A DNA stretch of 64,000 nucleotides. It comes from Bacillota bacterium. Lineage in GTDB: Bacteria > Bacillota_G > Limnochordia > DTU010. The stretch spans positions 62,001 to 126,000 of the forward strand of contig JAAZLQ010000321.1 in assembly GCA_012799255.1 (NCBI GenBank), written 5' to 3'. Both the position numbers and the translations under genes were made by a program. The notes under the pieces were generated by a model. That model was not told where the DNA came from, did no database searches, and worked only from the letters and a program-made list of their open reading frames with translations. Of the stretch, positions 1 to 6,153 are shown one piece after another. Positions within the stretch are counted from its first letter, which is position 1, and every line of letters starts with the position of its first letter.

Positions 1-1
1 G

Positions 2-454
2 AATGATTATCGGGATCAAGCCATGTATCAGAACTTTTTAAAGCAAATTAGTTTAGATGGTGACGAAAAGTACTTTGGTCAGTGGGGCCTCAACCATGTG
101 TACCAGAGCAGACAGGATGGGGTGGAGTGGCTTGCATCTTCGATTACCAAGACCCAGGGTTTTGAAGATTCTGTGTTCAGCATGGTGTTGGTGTATCAGG
201 ATAGTCACTACCGCAAGAACTACAGTTATGAGGTTCTACCCTTTGATAACTATTTGACAGGAACGAATGCCCTTGGAGAAATTGCTCAAGGTGAACCACT
301 TTTGGTCAAGCTCGATGGCGCCAACTCTCCCTTTACCCAAGACCTTTTGTGGAAAATCAGGGGTGTTGAGCCCAGCGAAGGAACCACCACAGATTATTAC
401 CAGTACCTCTTGTTTGTTCCTGGAGCAGAAGCGTCTACACCATTGGCTTTGTAG
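2..454 (+). CDS. C-terminal part of an unrecognised protein (cut by window edge)
   Basis: The reading frame is open back to base 2, before the first ATG at 23, so this is almost certainly the 3' end of a longer gene. About 150 residues are visible. The stretch R-D-Q-A-M-Y-Q-N-F followed by KYFGQWGLNHVYQ vaguely recalls the erythromycin-esterase/TraB-like fold, in which a conserved Arg-rich helix precedes a strand ending in an active-site His. That resemblance is weak and no function is assigned. No signal peptide or membrane segment lies in the visible part. A strong hairpin follows the stop codon, so it is the last gene of its transcript. Confidence 0.7.
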   Translation, partial: NDYRDQAMYQNFLKQISLDGDEKYFGQWGLNHVYQSRQDGVEWLASSITKTQGFEDSVFSMVLVYQDSHYRKNYSYEVLPFDNYLTGTNALGEIAQGEPLLVKLDGANSPFTQDLLWKIRGVEPSEGTTTDYYQYLLFVPGAEASTPLAL

Positions 455-493
455 TAATGAGCACACTAATTGGAGCGACCTATCTTTTTGATC

Positions 494-539
494 GGCTGGA
501 ACAGAGGGTTTCTGCTTAGAAACCCACTAGTTTCCAGCC
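494..539. terminator. Two-part hairpin between convergent genes
   Basis: An outer stem GGCTGGAA/TTCCAGCC encloses an inner stem GGGTTTC/GAAACCC. It is followed on the plus strand by CTTGTTTCTTC. It lies between the convergent gene ending at 454 and the minus-strand gene ending at 562, so it probably terminates transcription from the left and perhaps from both sides. Confidence 0.7.
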
Positions 540-561
540 CTTGTTTCTTCTGGATCCGACA

Positions 562-840
562 TTAACGCTCTGTCCTTTGCAGGAACTTTCTGAGTTCGGG
601 GACTGCTTCGAAAAGTTGGCTGGCGAATTTTTCTCTGACAGCGTTGTCGATCTCAATCTCATTGAGAACTTGCGTTATTTTAGGCAGCACATGTGTTGCC
701 TCTACCAGGCTTTGTCTAAGGTTTTCTCTTAAGTCTTCCAGCAACGGAGAAACCACGGGGTAATTGGTGAACAGTAGCCCCACGATTTGCAGGAGTGATT
801 CCAGAACATTAGCGGATTCTTCCCGCATTTGATCAGTCAT
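562..840 (-). CDS. Small helical protein, family member A of a local three-gene paralog set
   Basis: A 92-residue acidic, leucine-rich, predicted all-helical protein without signal peptide or cysteines. The ATG at 840 is preferred to the upstream in-frame ATG at 900 because AGGAGG and AAGGA lie just before it. Its second half (LPKITQVLNE... QLFEAVPELRKFL) clearly matches the protein at 2222-2506 (LPKITQRLTE... QLFNFFPELESLL). Its first half (LESLLQIV... YPVVSPLLEDL) matches both that protein and the one at 2643-2867. The set surrounds a spore-coat-type ATP-grasp gene, so a role in the forespore or coat is plausible but unproven. I do not recognise a named family. Confidence 0.75.
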   Translation of the reverse strand: MTDQMREESANVLESLLQIVGLLFTNYPVVSPLLEDLRENLRQSLVEATHVLPKITQVLNEIEIDNAVREKFASQLFEAVPELRKFLQRTER

Positions 841-929
841 TTTCCTTGGTTCCCTCCTTTTTTGGAAATTCATGACTGACAATTCCCATTTGTAGTCCAT
901 AAGTCATATACATATACAAGGAGTGAGGG

Positions 930-954
930 GGGATGGAGGGCTACCCCCCATCCC
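930..954 (-). terminator. G/C-rich hairpin after the 26-residue peptide gene
   Basis: GGGATGG and CCATCCC can pair around an AGGG/CCCC core just past the stop of the minus-strand peptide gene at 963. No run of U follows on the minus strand, so this is only a possible terminator. Confidence 0.4.
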
Positions 955-962
955 AGTAAGGG

Positions 963-1043
963 CTATCCTAAGAGGATCACAGCCAACACGACGATGAGGA
1001 TTAACGCAACAAAGATGATGAAGGTTTCTTGTTCGTTATTCAT
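963..1043 (-). CDS. Tiny hydrophobic peptide (26 aa), single membrane segment
   Basis: The frame reads MNNEQETF followed by an unbroken hydrophobic helix of about 18 residues (I/V/L/A) and ends in G-stop. It starts with ATG, preceded by GGGAGGTG at good spacing. Short polar N-terminus plus one membrane span is the pattern of the small YjcZ/sporulation-membrane type peptides common in spore formers, but the conserved residues of YjcZ are not evident. It lies divergently from the ATP-grasp gene at 1166 and next to paralog A. It is below the usual gene-caller cut-off and easily missed. Confidence 0.6.
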   Translation of the reverse strand: MNNEQETFIIFVALILIVVLAVILLG

Positions 1044-1109
1044 GAAGTGCACCTCCCTCGGTTGAAGAATTAAGAAGTTGGCCTTCTTGCTCTTAAACTA
1101 TGAGATATT

Positions 1110-1140
1110 AACGGGACTGCTATAATTCTAGATTCCCGTT
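1110..1140 (+). promoter_or_regulatory. Extended -10 promoter inside an inverted repeat, upstream of the ATP-grasp gene
   Basis: TGCTATAAT at 1118-1126 is a textbook extended -10 element, 40 bases before the GTG start at 1166. It is flanked exactly by the perfect 7-base arms AACGGGA (1110-1116) and TCCCGTT (1134-1140), 24 bases centre to centre. A regulator binding both arms would occlude the promoter. No good -35 box is visible, which fits either an extended -10 promoter or activator dependence. Confidence 0.5.
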
Positions 1141-1165
1141 TTACTCTCATTGGGAGGTGCTTTTG

Positions 1166-2164
1166 GTGAGTCGAACGGTTGATCAGGCCTTATTAATGAA
1201 CAATGTGCAAAAGGTTCCCTATTACCGGGAACTCTGGCACGACAAGCGGATGGAGCTTTTGTTCTTTGACCCAGTGGGGATTGATTGGGAGGGCGAAATG
1301 ATAGTTGGCCTTCAACTTAAGGGTGGCAGGTGGAGAAAAGGTTACTTTGCTTTTCCACAAACTGTTTATAATCGTTGTTTTCCAGAGCCAACTCATGTAA
1401 TCAATGCTCTTAAGGAGGTTGTTGGCGCCAAGAATGTGTTCAACAGTTTAACTCATTTTGACAAATGGGAAGTATACCAGGCTCTTCGGGGGAGCGAAGT
1501 GGAACAGTATCTACCACCCACTTATCAGTATGATCAGCTCAGTTTGCCCAAGATTTTGGCGGAACATGGTTCCATCATTCTCAAACCCCGGTTAGGACAT
1601 GGCGGGTATGGAGTAACGAGAGTCACTCTAGTAATGCCTAATTTGGTTATTATTCAAGGGCAGGGGTTTCCGATTCCTGTGTGGGGAGAAGAGTCTTACC
1701 TCCCTTACCTGATTGCCATTGCTCCGCCGGAGAAGTTCATTGCGCAACAGTATATCGAGGGTGGTAAGGAAGGAAGTATCAAAGCTGATGTGCGTCTGTT
1801 GATGCAGAAAAACAAGTCTGGCAGCTGGGAGGTAGGTGGTCAATTGAGCAGGGTGACCACTGCTTCCACTTTGTTAACAAATCACTACCAAGCCATTGTA
1901 CCTCCTAGTGAAGTTGTTTCCGCTAAGCTCGTGTTTGACTTGCAGTCCATTAGTTACGTTGTGGCTACCACATTAGATGATAAACTGGCTACCTTAGGTG
2001 AACTGGGAGTGGATTTCCTCATTGATGAAACAGATTATCCTTGGATCTTAGAGGTCAATGGAAAACCAGATAAGAGCTTGTTTATGAAACTGGGTGACGA
2101 TGAGATGTTGAAGCGTGTGTATCTAAACCCTCTAGACTATCAGCAATACCTTTTGGGTAATTAA
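1166..2164 (+). CDS. YheC/YheD-type spore-coat-associated ATP-grasp protein
   Basis: A 332-residue protein of the YheC/YheD ATP-grasp family, associated in Bacillus with the endospore coat. The reaction is unknown; ATP-grasp enzymes join a carboxylate to an amine or thiol through an acyl phosphate. Visible ATP-grasp features are ILKPRLGHGGYGV (about residues 138-150, Lys and Gly-rich ATP loop), KADVRLLMQ (206-214) and the metal-binding DFLID...LEVNGKPD (283-302, Glu-x-Asn). GTG 1166 is chosen because GGGAGG ends eight bases before it; the GTG at 1157 overlaps that ribosome site. Small helical and membrane-peptide genes lie on both sides on the opposite strand. Confidence 0.85.
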   Translation: MSRTVDQALLMNNVQKVPYYRELWHDKRMELLFFDPVGIDWEGEMIVGLQLKGGRWRKGYFAFPQTVYNRCFPEPTHVINALKEVVGAKNVFNSLTHFDKWEVYQALRGSEVEQYLPPTYQYDQLSLPKILAEHGSIILKPRLGHGGYGVTRVTLVMPNLVIIQGQGFPIPVWGEESYLPYLIAIAPPEKFIAQQYIEGGKEGSIKADVRLLMQKNKSGSWEVGGQLSRVTTASTLLTNHYQAIVPPSEVVSAKLVFDLQSISYVVATTLDDKLATLGELGVDFLIDETDYPWILEVNGKPDKSLFMKLGDDEMLKRVYLNPLDYQQYLLGN

Positions 2165-2171
2165 GGCAAAT

Positions 2172-2197
2172 GCCCTAGGATCACTGGATCCTAGGGC
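2172..2197. terminator. Perfect 11-bp hairpin between convergent genes
   Basis: GCCCTAGGATC and GATCCTAGGGC pair perfectly around the loop ACTG, eight bases after the ATP-grasp stop codon and 25 bases past the stop of the opposing gene. There is no U-tract. The palindromic core makes a bidirectional transcription barrier likely. Confidence 0.65.
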
Positions 2198-2221
2198 GTC
2201 GGACGACTATCAAGGATGGGG

Positions 2222-2506
2222 TCATTTATTGTCTACCTTCTTTAGTAGGCTCTCCAACTCCGGAAAGAAGTTAAACAGCTGGTTCATAAGCTCTTCCTTC
2301 TTTTTCTGATCCATTTCGGTCAATCGTTGGGTTATCTTGGGTAATGCTTCCTGCAACTGCTCTGTGTTCGCCTGTGGTTCACCCGTTAACTGGCCAAGTA
2401 AGGAAGATATGCCTGGGTAGCTCAAGGCCAGTGTGGGTAGGAGTTTCAGAAGAGAATCGAGTGATGAGGATGATTCGGTGGATTTCCGTTTGTCTTTACC
2501 TTTCAA
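2222..2506 (-). CDS. Small helical protein, family member B of the paralog set
   Basis: A 94-residue protein with a basic, serine-rich N-terminus (MKGKDKRKSTESSSS) and a helical, leucine-rich body. It starts with TTG at 2506, with GGGGAGGTG seven bases upstream. It shares LPKITQ-x-L and QLF-x3-PEL-x2-L with the protein at 562-840. It shares LLP...YPGISSLLGQL with the protein at 2643-2867 (LLP...VPMLSSILGSL). It is the third gene of a tight minus-strand operon (2867 to 2222) with the membrane peptide at 2545-2637. Function unknown; the neighbourhood suggests sporulation. Confidence 0.75.
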   Translation of the reverse strand: MKGKDKRKSTESSSSLDSLLKLLPTLALSYPGISSLLGQLTGEPQANTEQLQEALPKITQRLTEMDQKKKEELMNQLFNFFPELESLLKKVDNK

Positions 2507-2544
2507 TAACTACACCTCCCCGGTTTAGCTTACGGCCTTACACG

Positions 2545-2637
2545 TTATAGGTTAAAGGCAATGATTAGAAGCACCGTTAGAAACAGAATGAAAATGGCCG
2601 TTACCGGGTCCATTCCGCAGCAGATAGGTCTGCCCAT
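2545..2637 (-). CDS. Tiny cysteine-containing membrane peptide (30 aa)
   Basis: The frame reads MGRPICCGMDPVTA followed by a hydrophobic helix (I/F/L/V/T/A, about 16 residues) ending in FNL-stop. It starts with ATG at 2637, with AAAGGAGTG upstream, only five bases after the stop of the gene at 2643, so it sits in the same operon. The vicinal cysteine pair just before a single membrane span is notable and may be a disulfide, metal or acylation site. The size and composition resemble short spore membrane or coat peptides. It is too short for standard gene callers. Confidence 0.6.
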   Translation of the reverse strand: MGRPICCGMDPVTAIFILFLTVLLIIAFNL

Positions 2638-2642
2638 GATCT

Positions 2643-2867
2643 TCACTCCTTTTTGGTTAGTAAGCCCTCTAACCCAGGTATCGCACCTGCCATATGCTGG
2701 GTGAGGGTTCTTAGAACATCAGTGTCCATTTGCTTGAGGCCACCGGTTTTGAGAGATCCCAGGATCGACGACAGCATCGGGACAGCTTCTATTACTCCTG
2801 GAAGTAGCTCCAAAACAGAGTCGGTTGACATGTTAAAATCGTTTTGTCTGAAAAAGGCATTCCCCAT
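2643..2867 (-). CDS. Small helical protein, family member C of the paralog set
   Basis: A 74-residue protein with no cysteines and no signal peptide, first gene of the minus-strand operon 2867-2222. ATG 2867 has AAGGGGG upstream. Residues 17-40 (VLELLPGVIEAVPMLSSILGSL) align with members A and B. The C-terminus (IPGLEGLLTKK) aligns with FPELESLLKKV of member B, while the LPKITQ block present in A and B is missing. It therefore looks like a shortened member of the same family. Its function is unknown. Confidence 0.7.
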   Translation of the reverse strand: MGNAFFRQNDFNMSTDSVLELLPGVIEAVPMLSSILGSLKTGGLKQMDTDVLRTLTQHMAGAIPGLEGLLTKKE

Positions 2868-2943
2868 TATACAGCCCCCTTTCTGTGATATGATATTCAG
2901 ACTAGGGAAAACGGAATTAGGCTTATGCTCCTATTTTGGACAT

Positions 2944-2977
2944 GAAAAAAAAGTGCTGAACGTTAGCGTCCAGCACT
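2944..2977 (-). terminator. Rho-independent terminator of sodA
   Basis: On the minus strand AGTGCTG/CAGCACT form a stem, extended by GACG/CGTT around CTAA, followed directly by eight U residues. It lies 25 bases past the sodA stop codon. Confidence 0.9.
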
Positions 2978-3002
2978 CTAAGCTGTCTATAAGACTATTT
3001 GA

Positions 3003-3623
3003 CTAATTAGCTGTCTCGTATAGTTTGCCTACCTTTTCCCAATCAATCACATTAAAAATGGCTTTCACATAGTCTGGGCGTACATTTTTATACTTCAGGT
3101 AATAAGCGTGCTCCCAAACATCAATTCCCAAAATGGGTGTCAATTGACCACCGTGGGTCATTAGGGGGTTATCTTGATTGGGAGTGGAAGTAACTAGTAA
3201 CTTGCCAGTTTTGTCTTTGGACAACCAGGCCCAGCCTGAGCCAAACACTGACGTGGCTGCTGTGGTTAGCTTTTGTACAAGCTCGTCAAAGGTTCCAAAG
3301 TCCTTTTCAATTTGAGAGCCCAAGTTTCCTTGTGGTGCTACCCCGCCCTGGGGACTAAGGATGTCAAAGAAGAGGTTGTGGTTGAAGAAACCACCGCCAT
3401 TATTGCGCACCGTTGTTTGCAGCGCTGCATCACTAATGGAATTGAGGTTAATCAGAATTTCTTCGATGGTTTTGCCTTGTAGGGCAGGGAGTTTTTCAAT
3501 GGCAGCATTTAAATTATTAGTATAGGCAGCATGATGTTTGCCATAGTGGATTTGCATGGTTAGCTCGTCAATATGGGGTTCCAAAGCATTAAAATCATAG
3601 TTTAGTTTTACCTGTTCAAACAT
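3003..3623 (-). CDS. sodA: Superoxide dismutase (Mn/Fe type)
   Basis: A 206-residue cytoplasmic superoxide dismutase converting superoxide to oxygen and hydrogen peroxide. The four metal ligands are present: His26 (MQIHYGKHHAAY), His82 (FFNHNLFF), Asp168 and His172 (DVWEHAYYLKY). Gln150 in TPNQDNPL is at the position typical of manganese-type enzymes, so Mn use is more likely than Fe, although cambialistic enzymes exist. Start ATG 3623 follows AAGGAGATG. It is transcribed alone, with its own promoter, a Fur-like operator and a strong terminator, as expected for an oxidative-stress gene in an anaerobe that meets oxygen. Confidence 0.95.
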   Translation of the reverse strand: MFEQVKLNYDFNALEPHIDELTMQIHYGKHHAAYTNNLNAAIEKLPALQGKTIEEILINLNSISDAALQTTVRNNGGGFFNHNLFFDILSPQGGVAPQGNLGSQIEKDFGTFDELVQKLTTAATSVFGSGWAWLSKDKTGKLLVTSTPNQDNPLMTHGGQLTPILGIDVWEHAYYLKYKNVRPDYVKAIFNVIDWEKVGKLYETAN

Positions 3624-3677
3624 GGAATCATCTCCTTAGGCAATCCTAATTACCATAGTTAGGATTTATTTGATTCC

Positions 3678-3706
3678 AGTATAGCACAGTATATATTCAA
3701 ATGCAA
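3678..3706 (-). promoter_or_regulatory. sodA promoter (-35 TTGCAT, -10 TATACT)
   Basis: On the minus strand TTGCAT (3701-3706) and TATACT (3678-3683) are separated by 17 bases. Transcription would start near 3670, giving a leader of about 45 bases before the sodA ATG. Confidence 0.7.
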
Positions 3707-3720
3707 ATGATTCTCATTCC
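3702..3720 (-). promoter_or_regulatory. Fur-family operator overlapping the sodA -35 box
   Basis: The minus strand reads GGAATGAGAATCATTTGCA, containing the near-palindrome AATGAGAATCATT that closely follows the classical Fur box (GATAATGATAATCATTATC). It overlaps the -35 hexamer, the expected place for repression. The Fur relatives PerR and MntR bind similar sites, so the exact regulator cannot be named. Confidence 0.6.
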
Positions 3721-3750
3721 CAAAAGAACGAACTGGAATCATTTCAAATT

Positions 3751-3966
3751 TTAGTGTAAGGGCCTTTGCTGTTTCCTCTTCACAGGTGTTTTTGATCCAT
3801 CAGGTTGCATAATTACCGTATTATCCAAGACAGCCTCGAAGTTTTGCCTGAAACGGGCCAAGTACTCCTGGCGCAAACGGGATTGTTCGTCCAGTTCTTG
3901 GGTGGATAAACCCTCGGTTTTTGCCTTTTTGGCCAACTCATTGATTCGTTTGATTAACTGTTCCAC
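3751..3966 (-). CDS. DUF896 (YnzC-type) small cytoplasmic protein
   Basis: A 71-residue protein with the DUF896 signature: INELAKKAKTEGLS, then E-Q-x-x-LRQEYLARFRQNF, then D-N-T. The family is widespread in Bacillota and forms a helical hairpin; its biochemical role is unsettled. GTG 3966 is chosen over an upstream start at 4017 because AGGAGT lies seven bases before it and the protein then matches the family's usual length of about 75. It lies between the tlp-like gene and sodA, on the same strand as both. Confidence 0.85.
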   Translation of the reverse strand: MEQLIKRINELAKKAKTEGLSTQELDEQSRLRQEYLARFRQNFEAVLDNTVIMQPDGSKTPVKRKQQRPLH

Positions 3967-4037
3967 ATATGTACTCCTCTCACTGATCTGAGCAATTGGT
4001 TTCGAGAAAGAATACACAAATCCTTTCTGAAAAGGAA

Positions 4038-4064
4038 AATAGCGAGCCTGAATGGCCCGCTATT
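4038..4064 (-). terminator. Terminator overlapping the stop codon of the tlp-like gene
   Basis: On the minus strand AATAGCGGGCC and GGCTCGCTATT pair with one mismatch, followed by TTCCTTTTC. The 5' arm includes the TAG stop codon of the gene at 4060. Confidence 0.65.
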
Positions 4065-4260
4065 CTTCCCGTAGTTCTTTGGTCTTTCCCCTAATATCTT
4101 CCCGTCTATTTCTATTCTTTTCTTCTAATTCCTTGCGACGTTCCAGAGACATCTTCTCGTGTTCCATGGCAAACTCTGCGTCTTGGATGCGGTCCTTGGT
4201 GTGCCTGATTTGCTGCTTGAGGTTCTTTTTGCTCTTTCCCTTTTCATCGAGTTTTGGCAT
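4060..4260 (-). CDS. tlp: Tlp-type small acid-soluble spore protein
   Basis: A 66-residue, very hydrophilic helical protein. The order of features matches the Tlp family of minor small acid-soluble spore proteins: an Asp/Lys-rich start, a helix with IRHTKDRIQDAE, then ERRKELEEKNRNRREDI near the C-terminus. This corresponds to the NTxENIxxAE and IKxKNxRRxExI blocks of Tlp. In Bacillus this gene is made in the forespore. Start ATG 4260 follows AGGAG. The composition is more basic than Bacillus Tlp, so the call is good but not certain. Confidence 0.7.
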   Translation of the reverse strand: MPKLDEKGKSKKNLKQQIRHTKDRIQDAEFAMEHEKMSLERRKELEEKNRNRREDIRGKTKELREE

Positions 4261-4408
4261 GGCTATCTCCTATCTCTGTTATTGTTTTGACTATCTATAT
4301 CATGGGTGATTTTCCCCCAAGTTATGCTCGAATAGGGAAGTAACCAGTATTTTTCAAGAAAACCCGCTTGTGGCAAAGCAACTAATTTGGGAAGGTATTC
4401 CATTATTT

Positions 4409-4486
4409 ATGAAGAATTACACGCAGTGGTATTATGAATTTAAGAAAGTTGATCGGCATTGGAAACGGGGGCAGGGGCAATGCTGA
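4409..4486 (+). CDS. Possible 25-residue leader peptide overlapping the next start codon
   Basis: ATG 4409 opens a short frame rich in aromatic and basic residues (MKNYTQWYYEF...RHWKRGQGQC). Its TGA (4484-4486) overlaps the ATG of the following gene (4480) in an ATGCTGA junction, the arrangement used for translational coupling. GGGAAGG lies about 12 bases upstream, which is far. The frame is also open upstream to about 4310 without a good start. Reality is uncertain. Confidence 0.3.
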   Translation: MKNYTQWYYEFKKVDRHWKRGQGQC

Positions 4487-4770
4487 TTTTTGTCTTGGTT
4501 TTGTTCATTATACTGGGTTTTGTGGGTGGCAAGCTTCTGGCTTTACGCAATGTGCACCAAGAAACTGTACGTCAAGTTGAGAAGAAAGCTGTTGAGGCTC
4601 AAAGGGCGGCGAGCATGTGTGAACTCTGCTCGCTATTCGTGATGCCGTTTTACTGGTTAACGTACAAGGTCAGGTTGAAATTCTCAATCGGGCAGCTGAA
4701 GAACTCCTGGGGTGGAGTCGGGAGGAGGCAGTTGGTCAGCTCTATAATGCAGTATACTGCACGGACCTAG
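4480..4770 (+). pseudogene. N-terminal fragment (membrane anchor) of a frameshifted signalling gene
   Basis: From ATG 4480 the protein begins with one transmembrane helix (MLIFVLVLFIILGFVGG) and a short coiled coil (RQVEKKAVEAQRAAS), then runs into nonsense sequence and stops at 4770. The sensible continuation, a PAS domain reading AIRDAVLLVNVQGQVEILN, lies one frame over and is open from 4623. The two halves would join if one base were added near 4600-4622. It is therefore the broken front of the gene completed at 4809-6017. No slippery heptamer for programmed shifting is seen. A sequencing error is equally possible. Confidence 0.65.
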
Positions 4771-4808
4771 CTTGCACCGCAGAACACGATAGCGATCCCA
4801 TCAGTGAG

Positions 4809-6017
4809 TTGCTGAATAAAAAAGGAATACTAGCATCTGCCTGTAGAAATCATACCGTTATCGTCTCCAAGTCAGGAGAAGAGCTGGATATCGTTGAGCA
4901 AGTAACTCCGCTACTCGACAACGATAATCAGTTATTGGCGGTGCTGGTGGTCTTTCGAGAATTAACGAACCTTGAGGCCCAACAGATGCGAATCGCCCAG
5001 CTTACGTACCGCGATTCCCTCACTGGGCTCTTCAATCGTGTCTTTTTTGATCAAGAACTGCCAAGATTAGATAATCCAGCTTATTGGCCTTTGTCTGTTA
5101 TCTTTGCCGACCTCAATGGTTTAAAACTAACCAATGATATTTTTGGACATTCAATGGGAGATGCACTTTTATTGGAGGTAGCTCAGGTTTTTCGGGAGAT
5201 CTTTAGGCCTGAAGATCGCGTCTGTCGGTGGGGTGGCGATGAGTTTATTGTGCTCATGCCTCGTACTGATGCTGTAACAGGCAATGAGATCCGCCAACGC
5301 TTACAAGAAGAGTTGGAAAGCCGAGTTGTCGGCACAATGAAGCTTAATGTTCCCATCGGCTTAAGCACAAAAGAACATGCCAGTCAGGACATTCGGAAAG
5401 TGGTGCAGCAGGCTGAGGAAGAAATGTACTGGAGGAAGGCGATTAGTCGGGGCAACTATCAGAGCGAGACCTTGCAGAGCATCATTAGTGAGCTCCATAG
5501 TAAAAGTGAAGGAGAGAGGGAGCATGCTGAGCGCGTTCAGGCGTTGGCAACTGAGTTTGGGGAATTTCTGGGATTAGCTCCCCATGAAATGCGGAAGCTT
5601 CAGCACGCTGCTATGTTACATGATATCGGTAAGGTTGTTCTTGAACCTGAACTATTGCGCAAACCTTTTCCTTTGGAACCAGCGGAAGATCATGAAATGA
5701 AACGCCACCCTTTGGTGGGGTTTAGACTACTCAATTTCTTTGAGGATACAATGGAGCTAGCTAGCGCGGTCTTAGCCCACCACGAGCACTGGGATGGAAA
5801 TGGTTATCCCAAGGGCCTGAAGGGAGAGGAGATTCCTGTCCTAGGAAGGATTTTAGCGATTGTAGAAACGTATGATCGAGCGCTTTATGAAGCGGTTTCC
5901 GAGGATTTTAGTTCACGCCAAGCTCTGGACATTATTGTGCAAGGATCTGGCAAGAAGTTTGATCCTCATCTGGCTAGCGCTTTTGTAGACATGATGGAAG
6001 CTAAAATGAAAGAATAA
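4809..6017 (+). CDS. PAS-GGDEF-HD-GYP cyclic-di-GMP protein (frameshifted 5' end)
   Basis: It combines a diguanylate cyclase and a cyclic-di-GMP phosphodiesterase. The frame is open from 4623 and encodes a PAS domain (AEELLGWSREEAVGQ). From TTG 4809 come the rest of PAS, then GGDEF (YRDSLTGLFNR; RWGGDEF at 5232-5246) with an inhibitory RxxD site (RPED) exactly five residues before GGDEF, then HD-GYP (LHDIGK, HHEHWDGNGYPKGL). All catalytic motifs of both domains are intact. The missing 5' part encodes the membrane anchor at 4480. Both activities may survive as a soluble fragment, or the gene is whole and the shift is an error. Confidence 0.85.
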   Translation: MLNKKGILASACRNHTVIVSKSGEELDIVEQVTPLLDNDNQLLAVLVVFRELTNLEAQQMRIAQLTYRDSLTGLFNRVFFDQELPRLDNPAYWPLSVIFADLNGLKLTNDIFGHSMGDALLLEVAQVFREIFRPEDRVCRWGGDEFIVLMPRTDAVTGNEIRQRLQEELESRVVGTMKLNVPIGLSTKEHASQDIRKVVQQAEEEMYWRKAISRGNYQSETLQSIISELHSKSEGEREHAERVQALATEFGEFLGLAPHEMRKLQHAAMLHDIGKVVLEPELLRKPFPLEPAEDHEMKRHPLVGFRLLNFFEDTMELASAVLAHHEHWDGNGYPKGLKGEEIPVLGRILAIVETYDRALYEAVSEDFSSRQALDIIVQGSGKKFDPHLASAFVDMMEAKMKE

Positions 6018-6042
6018 CGCCCAGCCACCGGCTGGGCGTTTT
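6016..6042 (+). terminator. Perfect 11-bp terminator after the GGDEF-HD-GYP gene
   Basis: AACGCCCAGCC and GGCTGGGCGTT pair around ACC, overlapping the TAA stop codon and followed by TTCACTT. Confidence 0.85.
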
Positions 6043-6153
6043 CACTTCGTTGACCTTAGTCTTCCAGGGGTTTGAGGAGGGAAATGGCTAGATGTGGAGA
6101 AAGATGAAATGCATGGGTAGTTGCGGAATTATTCTCCAGGGAGGGTATTGAAC

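Noticed and set aside
4600..4630. Programmed ribosomal frameshift in the PAS-GGDEF-HD-GYP gene
   Set aside because: No X-XXY-YYZ slippery heptamer and no downstream hairpin are seen at the site; a mutation or sequencing error is simpler.
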